9,027 bases of DNA, taken from Candidatus Apopatocola equi (GTDB lineage: Bacteria > Bacillota > Clostridia > Oscillospirales > Oscillospiraceae). Of this stretch, positions 1-6,531 are shown piece after piece. Made by a program: the position numbers and the translations under genes. Within the stretch, counting starts at the first letter, position 1; each line of letters begins with the position of its first letter. The stretch lies in assembly GCA_018065965.1 (NCBI GenBank), contig JAGHSH010000182.1, positions 1 through 9,027 on the forward strand, given 5' to 3'. Under the pieces are notes generated by a model. It was not told where the DNA came from, made no database searches, and worked only from the letters and a program-made list of their open reading frames with translations.

Positions 1-1
1 C

Positions 2-3000
2 CGCATCATCGAAGAGGAGCGGGCCGTCGAGCTGCGCAGCGCCGCCCTTACCCGGGTGCTGGAGGCACGGTATGAAGCGCTGGAGACCGATCCCGCCTTC
101 CGCGCCCTCTCCGACAGCGTGGGAGCCGGGCGGGATGACAGCCGTCTGGAAAAGCTGGTGCTCTCCCTCTGCGCCTCCCTCCGCTCCCACAGCGACCCGG
201 AGGAGTGGATGGAGCGCTGCCGCGCCGCGCTGGATGTGAGCGGCCTCTCCGACGCCGCCGAAACCCCCTGGGGACGCTACCTGCTGGATCGCTGCGCGGA
301 GCGTGCGGATTTCTGGGCGCAGCGGCTCCGCGCCGCCTGCCGTCTCATGGCCGCCGAGGGGCACGAAAAGCTCTATGCCGCCTACGCCGGGGGGTTCTCC
401 GAGGCGGCCGATGCGCTGGAGACTCTCTCCCGCTGCGCCGAGCGGAGCTGGGACGAGGCGCGTAAGGCGCTGCCCATTCCCCTGAAGATCAAGGGCTTCC
501 GGGGCGATGACCCCCTCAAGGAGCGTCTCTTCGCCCTGTGGTCGAACTGCCGGGAGGAGTGCAAGGAGCTGGGGACGGAGCTGCACGAGAGCTCTGCGGA
601 GCTGCTGGAGGATCTGAGCCGGGTGCGCCCTTCTCTGGAGGCGCTGCTCTCCCTTGCCCGGGATGCAGAGGCTGCCTTTGCCGCCGACAAACGCCGGGCG
701 GGCGTGGTGGATTTCTCCGATCAGGAGCATATGATCCTGCAGCTGCTGGAGCGGGAGGACGCCGTGCGCACCGAGCTCTCCGAGCGCTGGCGGGAGGTCA
801 TGGTAGATGAATATCAGGACGTGAACGAGTGTCAGGACAGGCTCTTCACCGCCCTCTCCGGCGAGGGGCAGCGCCTCTTTCTGGTGGGCGATGTGAAGCA
901 GTCCATCTACCGCTTCCGTCTGGCCGACCCCACCATCTTCCTCCGGCATTATGACAGCTTTGCCGCCGTGGAGGCTACCCCCGGCAGCAGTAAGTCCGGA
1001 CGCATTCTCCTGCGGGAGAATTTCCGCTCCTCCGCTGCCGTCATTGACGCGACAAACTTTGTTTTTCAGAATATTCTCTCCCGGACGCTGGGCGAGCTGG
1101 ACTATGATGAGGCCGCCCGCCTGCTCCACGGCCGCAGCGAGCCGGAGGGCTATGCCGCCCCGGTGGCGGAGCTGCTGCTGCTGGAGGTGCCCGAGAGCGC
1201 AGAGGGGGAGGAGAAGGTCAGCAAGCGGGAGCTGGAGGCCGCCGCCGTGGCCAAAAAGATCCGCGCGCTGCTGGATGCGCCTCCTCTCATCCCCGACGGA
1301 GAGCAGGGGCTGCGGCCGCTGCAGGCGCGGGATATCGCCATTCTCCTGCGCTCCAACAAGAGCACCGCGCCCATTTACCGCTCGGCTCTTGCCCGGGAGG
1401 GTATCGCCTCCGGCAGCGAGCAGGGCGGCGGCTTCTTCCGTTCGCTGGAGATCACCGTGCTGCTGAATCTCCTCTCCCTCATCGACAATCCCCGGCAGGA
1501 CATCCCGCTCATCTCCGTGCTGCGCTCCCCGCTCTACGGCTTCACGCCCGACGAGCTTTCCGGGATCCGGGCAGCGGACAAGAGCGCGGATTTCTACACT
1601 GCCCTGTGCAAAAACGCATCGGACGCCCACTGCGCCGCCTTCCTGTCCGAGCTGGAGAGCTACCGCTCCCTCGCGCCGGAGCTCAGCGTGGCCGAGCTGA
1701 TCGACTGGATCGTCCGGCAGAGCCGTCTGGACGCCCTTCTCGCCGCCATGGCCGACGGGGAGAGCCGCCGGAGCAACGTGGAACTGCTGCGGCTCTATGC
1801 CCTGCAGTTTGAGCAGAGCGGCTATCGGGGGCTTTTCCGCTTCCTCCGCTGGCTCCGCAGCCTGCAGGAGCAGAACCGGGAGCCCACCGGCGTAACGCTG
1901 GCGGAGGGCAACGCCGTGCAGATCATGAGCATCCACCGCTCCAAGGGTCTGGAGTACCCGGTGGTGTTCGTCTGTGACACCGCCCACCGCTTCAACCTCT
2001 CCGACAGCACGGAAACGGTGCTGATCCACCCCACCCTCGGCATCGGCGCACAGCTCATCGACGCGGAAAGGGGCGTGTCCTACCCCACGCTCGCCAAGCG
2101 GGCCATCAGCGCCTGCATGAAGCGGGAGAGCCTCAGTGAGGAGCTGCGGGTGCTCTATGTGGCCATGACCCGCGCCCGGGAGCGGCTGTATATCACCGCC
2201 GCCTGGCCGAAGCTCCCCCAGACGCTCTCCAAGCTCTCAGCCGAGCTCACCGCCCCGGTCTCTCCCCTGCTGCTGGAGAGGGACGGAAACATGAGCCGCT
2301 GGCTGAGTCGCTGCGCCCTGCTGGATGATCCCGCTCTGAAGCTCACCACGGAGCCGCTTCTCAGGCCGGAGGGCGGCGCCGCCGCTGCAGCGGAGGTGTC
2401 CGAAGCGGCGGAGGCAGAAGCGCTGGGCATTGAACAGGCTCTTGCCTGGCGATATGCCTTCGCGGGCGCGGAAAATCTGCCCAGCAAGCTCACCGCCTCG
2501 GCGCTGAAGCCCGGAGAGCTCCGGGATGAGGACAGCAGCTATCCCCCGGAGGCAGCGGAGCCGCTCTCCTCCCCCCGCCGCACGGCGGATCTCTCTGACG
2601 GAGAGCGGCCCCTTACCGCCGCCGAGCGGGGCACCGCCGTCCATCTGAGTCTCCAGTTCATCGACTATGCCCGCTGCGGCGAGGCGGATGGCATCCGGCA
2701 GGAGCTCTCCCGGCTGCGCGCTCTGGGGCACCTGACGGAGGCGCAGTACCGCGCCGTCGATCCCCGGATCCTGCAGCGCTTCTTCGCCTCGGAGACCGGG
2801 CAGCGCATCCTCCGCGCCGACCGGGTCTACCGGGAGCAGCGCTTCACCCTGCTGCAGAAGGCCTCGGTGCTGCCCGGCGGCAGTGAGGAGGACGAGATCC
2901 TCTTTCAGGGCGTGGTGGACTGCTGCATTGAGGAGAACGGAGAGCTGACCGTCATCGACTATAAGACCGACTATGTGACCGCCGAAACGCTGCCGGACAA

Positions 3001-3133
3001 GGCCCGCAGCTACGCCCCGCAGGTTCGTGCCTACGCAGAGGCCATGAGCCGCATCCGCGGTCAGCGCGTAAAAGAAGGCATTCTCTACTTCCTCCGGCTG
3101 GGGGAAGCAGTCAGAGTATATCCGGAAAGCTGA
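2..3133 (+). CDS. addA: ATP-dependent helicase/nuclease subunit A (AddA), 5'-truncated by window edge
   Basis: This is the UvrD/RecB-type (SF1) helicase plus nuclease subunit of AddAB, which processes double-strand DNA ends for RecA-dependent repair in the cytoplasm. The frame is open to the left edge (first codon at 2), so the GTG at 56 is internal. About 1043 residues are visible; AddA is usually about 1200, so the N-terminus with Walker A lies outside. Motifs in order, numbered from the first visible codon: DFSDQEH; Walker B DEYQD at 269-273; LVGDVKQSIYRF from 294; ENFRSS from 339; motif V around 641-653 (SIHRSKGLEY); motif VI LYVAMTRARERLY from 718. The C-terminal RecB-type nuclease domain has GTAVH (about 877-881), GVVD with Asp973, IDYKTD with Asp986 and Lys988, and a following YAPQVRAYAEAM segment, so the nuclease looks intact. 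An Ala/Glu-rich linker lies near nt 2370-2430. addB would be expected upstream, which cannot be seen here. The stop is 21 bases before the next gene. Confidence 0.97.
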   Translation, partial: RIIEEERAVELRSAALTRVLEARYEALETDPAFRALSDSVGAGRDDSRLEKLVLSLCASLRSHSDPEEWMERCRAALDVSGLSDAAETPWGRYLLDRCAERADFWAQRLRAACRLMAAEGHEKLYAAYAGGFSEAADALETLSRCAERSWDEARKALPIPLKIKGFRGDDPLKERLFALWSNCREECKELGTELHESSAELLEDLSRVRPSLEALLSLARDAEAAFAADKRRAGVVDFSDQEHMILQLLEREDAVRTELSERWREVMVDEYQDVNECQDRLFTALSGEGQRLFLVGDVKQSIYRFRLADPTIFLRHYDSFAAVEATPGSSKSGRILLRENFRSSAAVIDATNFVFQNILSRTLGELDYDEAARLLHGRSEPEGYAAPVAELLLLEVPESAEGEEKVSKRELEAAAVAKKIRALLDAPPLIPDGEQGLRPLQARDIAILLRSNKSTAPIYRSALAREGIASGSEQGGGFFRSLEITVLLNLLSLIDNPRQDIPLISVLRSPLYGFTPDELSGIRAADKSADFYTALCKNASDAHCAAFLSELESYRSLAPELSVAELIDWIVRQSRLDALLAAMADGESRRSNVELLRLYALQFEQSGYRGLFRFLRWLRSLQEQNREPTGVTLAEGNAVQIMSIHRSKGLEYPVVFVCDTAHRFNLSDSTETVLIHPTLGIGAQLIDAERGVSYPTLAKRAISACMKRESLSEELRVLYVAMTRARERLYITAAWPKLPQTLSKLSAELTAPVSPLLLERDGNMSRWLSRCALLDDPALKLTTEPLLRPEGGAAAAAEVSEAAEAEALGIEQALAWRYAFAGAENLPSKLTASALKPGELRDEDSSYPPEAAEPLSSPRRTADLSDGERPLTAAERGTAVHLSLQFIDYARCGEADGIRQELSRLRALGHLTEAQYRAVDPRILQRFFASETGQRILRADRVYREQRFTLLQKASVLPGGSEEDEILFQGVVDCCIEENGELTVIDYKTDYVTAETLPDKARSYAPQVRAYAEAMSRIRGQRVKEGILYFLRLGEAVRVYPES

Positions 3134-3154
3134 ATTCAGAAAGGAGAACAACTC

Positions 3155-3850
3155 ATGGAAACCAAGCTCACTCCCCTTGCCGAGGGTCTTTATGCCATTG
3201 ATCAGGGCATGGTACGCTCGTATCTGATCGTAGGCGGCGAAAAGGCGCTGCTGCTCGACGCCGGTGTGGCTCCCTGTGACATTCTTGCCCTCATCCGCTC
3301 CGTCACCGAGCTGCCTGTGGTCTTTGTTCTGACCCACACCGACCGCGACCACACCGCCAACGCCGGCGTTTTTCCCGTTCACTGTCTCCACGCGGACGAA
3401 GCCGCCGGCTATACCCCTGCCGAGGGCTGCCGCGCCGAGGCGCTGCAGGAGGGCGCCGTCTTTGAGCTGGGCGGCCGCACGCTGGAGCTCCTCCACATCC
3501 CCGGCCACACCCCCGGCTCTCTGGCCCTGCTGGATCGGGAGCGGAGGGAGATCTTCTCCGGCGATACCGTTTCTCTCGCCTCCGTGTTCATGTTCGGCCC
3601 CAGCCGCAGCATGGAGAACTACCTTGCCTCCCTCCGCCGCCTCAAGGCCATGGCCGAGGCGGGCGAGTTCACCGCCGTCTGGCCCTCCCACGGTCCCTGC
3701 CCGCTGGATACCGGCGTTATCGGCGAGCTGATCCTCTGCGCCGAGGGCATCCGCAGCGGCGAGATCACCGGCGAGGCGGCACAGATGTCCATGCCCGGCC
3801 CCGCTCCCCTGCTGGGTCGTTATGGGCGTGTGAGCATCCTTTTCCGCTGA
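3155..3850 (+). CDS. Metallo-beta-lactamase-fold hydrolase, glyoxalase II-like
   Basis: A 231-residue single-domain MBL-fold protein, probably a cytoplasmic metal-dependent hydrolase of unknown substrate; no signal peptide is seen. Visible MBL motifs: a central HTDRDH at 61-66, PGHTPGS with His118, SGDTV with Asp137, and PSHG with His179. The first motif is normally HxHxDH; here the second His is Asp63, leaving His61, Asp65, His66, His118, Asp137 and His179 as candidate ligands. The remaining motifs and length (about 200-230 is common for glyoxalase II-like MBL proteins) fit the family. The start ATG has a clear AAGGAG at 3141-3146, 8 bases upstream. The gene follows addA by 21 bases without a terminator, so it is probably co-transcribed, but no functional link to DNA repair is implied. 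It could be a hydroxyacylglutathione-hydrolase-like thioesterase or another MBL hydrolase; the family is sure, the substrate is not. Confidence 0.9.
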   Translation: METKLTPLAEGLYAIDQGMVRSYLIVGGEKALLLDAGVAPCDILALIRSVTELPVVFVLTHTDRDHTANAGVFPVHCLHADEAAGYTPAEGCRAEALQEGAVFELGGRTLELLHIPGHTPGSLALLDRERREIFSGDTVSLASVFMFGPSRSMENYLASLRRLKAMAEAGEFTAVWPSHGPCPLDTGVIGELILCAEGIRSGEITGEAAQMSMPGPAPLLGRYGRVSILFR

Positions 3851-3867
3851 AGAAAGCGGAAAACATA

Positions 3868-3907
3868 AAAAAGGTTCCCTGCAAAGCTTTTTGCAGGGAA
3901 CCTTTTT
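3868..3907. terminator. Bidirectional intrinsic terminator between convergent genes
   Basis: An 18-bp perfect stem (3868-3885 with 3890-3907) closes on the 4-base loop GCTT. The stem has a GC-rich middle and is flanked by A5 on the left and T5 on the right, so either strand gives a stem followed by a U-run. It lies 17 bases past the MBL gene stop and 25 bases past the minus-strand URO-D-like gene stop, so it can end both transcripts. Confidence 0.93.
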
Positions 3908-3932
3908 ATGTTTTGCGGCAGAATCGCTCCGC

Positions 3933-5183
3933 TCAGCCTCTCTTGCCGTATTCCTTTACGGTGCGGAACATGGCCTCCACATTCTCGCGCTTGGCATAAT
4001 CCATACCGTAGGCAGTCTCGAAGATGAAGCCGCCGCCGGGTGCGCAGATGTCGATAAGGCGCTTGCACTCGTCGATGACCTCCTGCTCGGTGCCGTAGTT
4101 CAGCAGGTAGTTGGGGAAGCCGCCGGAGATGCAGGCCACGCCGCCCAGCGCCTTCTTGGCCTCCGCCATATCCACCTCCTCGAAGTGGTAGAGGGTCTTG
4201 CCGGGCTCGACCTCCTTCAGGCAGTCCAGACGGGAGTTGTATTTGCCCTCGGTGAAGATATAGGGGATCTTGTTGGCCTCCACGATGGCGGCAATGATCT
4301 GCTGCAGGTGGCTCCAGTAATACTCGCGGTAGTGCTCATCGCTCATGAAGCCGTCCATGCCCTTATGCAGAGCCATGAACACCTGCGTGCCGTCGTTCTT
4401 GCCCTTACTGGCCTTGATGGCGGCAATGGTCTGCTCAAAGGTCGCGTCGATATAGCGGCGCACCTCCTCGGGACGGGTGTAGAGATCCTCCAGAGAGAGG
4501 ATGGTACCGCGCAGGAAGTCGGAATAGCCGTCAAAGGGCACGCCCGCGCCGCCGCCGCGGATGATGGGATAGCCCATCTCCTCCATCTCCTTGTTGAAGG
4601 CCTGCACCTTGGGCGTGAATTCCCTGTACCCGGCGTCGATGGCCCACAGATCTTCGATCATCTTCTTATACTCGGGGGTGGAGATCATGGCAGCCAGAGC
4701 CCGAAGGTTGCCGGGCACCTGAATGTTCTCCAGGGGCTTGAGCAGGCTGCTGCCCCGGGGCAGACTCTTGCGGATCGTCCAGGCGGCGCGGTCGTTCCAG
4801 TATTCATCAAACTCATCATCAAGCAGCATGGGGAACTCGATATACTGCTGCAGAGAGTTCTCCGGAATGGGGTTGCCGGGCATGCCCGCCCAGCGCATGG
4901 TGGTGGGCTGCTGCAGCTCCATCAGAGGGCCTTCGCCGGCATAGTTGCCCAGCACGGTGGCGTTGTCGGGGTCGAAATCGATCAGGTACTTCCGCATGGC
5001 GTCCTTGGCCTTCTCCAGCGTTGTATCATAGATCACCTCTGCCACGGTATAGCCCGCGGTCAGAATGGGGAAAATGGCGGGAGACGGCGTAATAGGAATA
5101 CGGTCGGGCTCTTTCAGGGCAATCGCATCACGGATTCTTTTCCATTTGGCGTCATATTTGGCCTGTGCTTCGTTCGTCATCAT
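3933..5183 (-). CDS. Uroporphyrinogen decarboxylase (URO-D) superfamily protein, non-HemE, function unknown
   Basis: A 416-residue soluble protein with the layout of the URO-D/MtaA superfamily: N-terminal KWKRIRDAIALKEPDRIPI (about 14-32), a central LHKGMDGFMSDEHYREYYW segment (272-290), and a C-terminal VDMAEAKKALG, GTEQEV, and GGGFI run (337-387). It lacks the PxWxMRQAGR signature of true HemE, so heme synthesis is unlikely. Where MtaA-like methyltransferases have a His-x-Cys zinc pair, this protein reads FTEGKY (310-315), and the later PGCG position reads TAYG, so the known zinc-thiolate site is absent. The start at 5183 is chosen because GGGAGG lies 6 bases upstream; ATG at 5180 would also work, and the longer frame to 5324 runs through the promoter. 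It has its own promoter and sits downstream of a sugar-type ABC importer on the same strand, suggesting a role with the imported compound (inference). Reaction and substrate are unknown. Confidence 0.88.
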   Translation of the reverse strand: MMTNEAQAKYDAKWKRIRDAIALKEPDRIPITPSPAIFPILTAGYTVAEVIYDTTLEKAKDAMRKYLIDFDPDNATVLGNYAGEGPLMELQQPTTMRWAGMPGNPIPENSLQQYIEFPMLLDDEFDEYWNDRAAWTIRKSLPRGSSLLKPLENIQVPGNLRALAAMISTPEYKKMIEDLWAIDAGYREFTPKVQAFNKEMEEMGYPIIRGGGAGVPFDGYSDFLRGTILSLEDLYTRPEEVRRYIDATFEQTIAAIKASKGKNDGTQVFMALHKGMDGFMSDEHYREYYWSHLQQIIAAIVEANKIPYIFTEGKYNSRLDCLKEVEPGKTLYHFEEVDMAEAKKALGGVACISGGFPNYLLNYGTEQEVIDECKRLIDICAPGGGFIFETAYGMDYAKRENVEAMFRTVKEYGKRG

Positions 5184-5189
5184 AGCGTA

Positions 5190-5195
5190 CCTCCC
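5190..5195 (-). promoter_or_regulatory. Ribosome binding site of the URO-D-like gene
   Basis: GGGAGG on the minus strand lies 6 bases before the ATG at 5183 and 9 before the ATG at 5180. It decides against the longer upstream reading frame, which has no such site and would cross the promoter. Confidence 0.85.
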
Positions 5196-5213
5196 ATAAT
5201 TGTTATGATTTTT

Positions 5214-5224
5214 TGGTATTACCA
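5214..5224. promoter_or_regulatory. Palindromic operator candidate at the URO-D-like gene start site
   Basis: TGGTATTACCA is an 11-base inverted repeat with 5-base arms around one central base. It fits the TNGTNNNACNA pattern known for the FadR subfamily of GntR regulators. It covers the expected transcription start, 5 bases downstream of the -10 box, a position where a bound repressor would block initiation. No regulator gene is in the window, so the regulator family is inferred from the motif only. Confidence 0.55.
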
Positions 5225-5229
5225 TATGC

Positions 5230-5258
5230 ATTATATCACTGAGAAAACAGGAGGTCAA
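5230..5258 (-). promoter_or_regulatory. Sigma-A-type promoter of the URO-D-like gene
   Basis: On the minus strand, TTGACC (5258-5253) and a perfect TATAAT (5235-5230) are separated by exactly 17 bases. Transcription would start near 5223, giving a leader of about 40 bases before the ATG at 5183. This makes the URO-D-like gene a separate transcription unit from the ABC operon upstream. Confidence 0.88.
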
Positions 5259-5286
5259 GTCCTTTGCACTGAAAAACAAAGAACTT

Positions 5287-5305
5287 TTCCCCACACGGTG
5301 GGGAA
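5287..5305. repeat. Short inverted repeat (8-bp stem, 3-base loop)
   Basis: TTCCCCAC and GTGGGGAA are perfect inverted arms around ACG. It sits between the promoter of the URO-D-like gene and the larger hairpin at 5315-5356, 9 bases away. There is no U-run after it, so it is not an obvious terminator. Confidence 0.75.
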
Positions 5306-5314
5306 CGGAAACAG

Positions 5315-5356
5315 CCCCCCTCATTCTCTTTCTCGGCAGAAAGAGAATGAGGGGGG
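5315..5356. repeat. Perfect 19-bp inverted repeat hairpin
   Basis: Arms 5315-5333 and 5338-5356 are perfectly complementary around the 4-base loop CGGC. Each arm is a C6 (or G6) run, then TCATTCTCTTTCT or its complement. It is not followed by a T-run on either strand and is in no gene. Together with the flanking smaller hairpins it may be a copy of a dispersed intergenic repeat; a single window cannot show this. Confidence 0.85.
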
Positions 5357-5366
5357 GAAAGTGGGA

Positions 5367-5383
5367 TGCGGCACCCTGCCGCA
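5367..5383. repeat. Short inverted repeat (7-bp stem, CCC loop)
   Basis: TGCGGCA and TGCCGCA pair perfectly around a 3-base loop. It lies between the 19-bp hairpin and the permease terminator, 15 bases from the latter. It could be part of a composite repeat unit; no other role is visible. Confidence 0.6.
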
Positions 5384-5398
5384 GTGATGGCGGAACGC

Positions 5399-5434
5399 AA
5401 AAAAGCAGACGGTAATGCTGCCGTCTGCTTTTTT
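5399..5434 (-). terminator. Intrinsic terminator of the ABC importer operon
   Basis: A 14-bp stem (5399-5412 with 5421-5434) with a GC-rich core AGCAGACGG-type arm and an 8-base loop. The outer six pairs are A-T, so the minus strand ends in T6. It begins 12 bases after the permease stop codon, ending the binding protein-ATPase-permease transcript before the URO-D-like gene's own promoter. Confidence 0.9.
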
Positions 5435-5446
5435 GTATCTGTTCGT

Positions 5447-6526
5447 TTACTTCGCCGTCTGATGCTTCTTTCTTGCTCTCCGGATGCTCTCGCGGAGCAC
5501 GGGGCCGATGGTCTGCACAAGGATGACCACGATGAGCACCAGACCCTGGAAGGTGTCCTGAATGTCCACGCTCAGGGAGGGGATGGAAACGATGATGAAG
5601 TTGATGGTGGTGTAGCTGAGGGCGCCGAAGATCACGCCGAGGATCTTGCCCTTGCCGCCTGCCATGCTCACACCGCCCAGAACCACGGCGGCGATGGCGT
5701 ACATCTCATAGCTGACGCCGGAGGAGGCGGGCGTTACGTTGCCGATCTTGCAGGCCTGCAGAATGGAGCCCACGCCCACCATGAGGCCGGTGAGAATGAA
5801 CACGGAAACCTTCACCCAGGTCACATTGATACCGGCGAGACGGGCGGACTTCTCATTGGAGCCCACGGCATAAACGCTCTTGCCGTACTTGGTCTTCTCG
5901 GAGAGGATGATGAAGAGGATGACCATGAACACGAACACAAAGGTGATGTAGGGCACAGAGAAGCCGCCGATGGTGAGCTTACCGGTGCCGAACTTCATGC
6001 GCAGGAACTCATAGCTGCTGTTCTTGGAGTTCATGGCGAACTGACTGGAGCTGGAGCCGGAGATGGCCGGGTCGATGGAGCGCACCACCGAGAGAGTGAG
6101 AGAGCGGTAGATGAGCATGGTGCCCAGAGTGACCACGAAGGGCGGCATTTTGGCCAGACCCACCAGCAGACCGTTCACCGCGCCGCAGAGGGCGCCGGTG
6201 GCAAGGCCCGCCAGGATCATCAGGAGAACGGAGTTGGTCACATTAAAGACCATGATGGTCACGCCGGTGGTCAGCACCAGAGAGGAGCCGATGGAAAGAT
6301 CGATCTGCCCGGTGATGATGACCAGCGCCATGCCGAGAGCCATGGTGCCCACAATGCAGGTGTTCTGGCTGCCGAGGATGGCAGCAATGTGGCTCCACTT
6401 GAAAACGTTGCCGTTGGACTTGATGGTAAAGGCGTAAGCCACCATCACGATGACCATCTCGAAGATGAAGCTGTACTGGGACCAGACCTTGCCCGGAACG
6501 GTGCCGAAGCTCTTGTTCTTTTTCAT
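5447..6526 (-). CDS. CUT2/ribose-type ABC transporter permease (RbsC-like)
   Basis: A 359-residue multi-spanning membrane protein forming the channel of a sugar-type importer, working as a dimer with the ATPase encoded just upstream. Family hallmarks are visible: ALVIITGQIDLSIGS at about 67-81, NGLLVGLAKMPPFVVTLGTMLIYRSL at 118-142, YGKSVYAVGSNEKSARLAGI at 214-233 (the cytoplasmic loop that contacts the ATPase), and YEMYAIAAVVLGGVSMAGGKGKI at 273-295. Hydrophobic segments run from about residue 18 to 345, and both the N-terminus (MKKNK) and C-terminus (RRARKKH) are basic, as expected for cytoplasmic ends. The length is slightly above the usual 320-340 because of a Ser-rich insert near 150-175. 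The start is supported by GGAGG at 6541-6537, inside the end of the ATPase gene; the intergenic gap is 5 bases, indicating translational coupling. The substrate cannot be read from the sequence; sugars are typical for the family. Confidence 0.95.
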   Translation of the reverse strand: MKKNKSFGTVPGKVWSQYSFIFEMVIVMVAYAFTIKSNGNVFKWSHIAAILGSQNTCIVGTMALGMALVIITGQIDLSIGSSLVLTTGVTIMVFNVTNSVLLMILAGLATGALCGAVNGLLVGLAKMPPFVVTLGTMLIYRSLTLSVVRSIDPAISGSSSSQFAMNSKNSSYEFLRMKFGTGKLTIGGFSVPYITFVFVFMVILFIILSEKTKYGKSVYAVGSNEKSARLAGINVTWVKVSVFILTGLMVGVGSILQACKIGNVTPASSGVSYEMYAIAAVVLGGVSMAGGKGKILGVIFGALSYTTINFIIVSIPSLSVDIQDTFQGLVLIVVILVQTIGPVLRESIRRARKKHQTAK

Positions 6527-6531
6527 TTCTC

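Noticed and set aside
2237..3691. 484-codon open frame on the minus strand opposite addA and the MBL gene
   Set aside because: It spans two well-supported plus-strand genes and their gap, and its composition is that of a GC-rich antisense shadow with no recognisable domain.
3933..5183. Calling this gene hemE (uroporphyrinogen decarboxylase of heme synthesis)
   Set aside because: The HemE N-terminal PxWxMRQAGR signature is absent and no other heme-synthesis gene is nearby.
5265..5271. TGCACTG shared by the region upstream of the URO-D-like promoter (5265-5271) and the ATPase leader (8056-8062)
   Set aside because: A 7-base match over two short gaps is easily due to chance, and the two copies differ in position relative to any promoter.
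5184..5324. N-terminal extension of the URO-D-like protein up to 5324
   Set aside because: It would run through the sigma-A promoter and operator; the ribosome binding site at 5190-5195 fixes the start at 5183 or 5180.
5287..5383. CRISPR array
   Set aside because: The hairpins differ from one another in sequence and there are no regularly spaced direct repeats.
3891..5387. 498-codon open frame on the plus strand opposite the URO-D-like gene
   Set aside because: It starts inside the terminator, covers the promoter and hairpins, and shows no family motifs; the minus-strand protein is clearly the real one.
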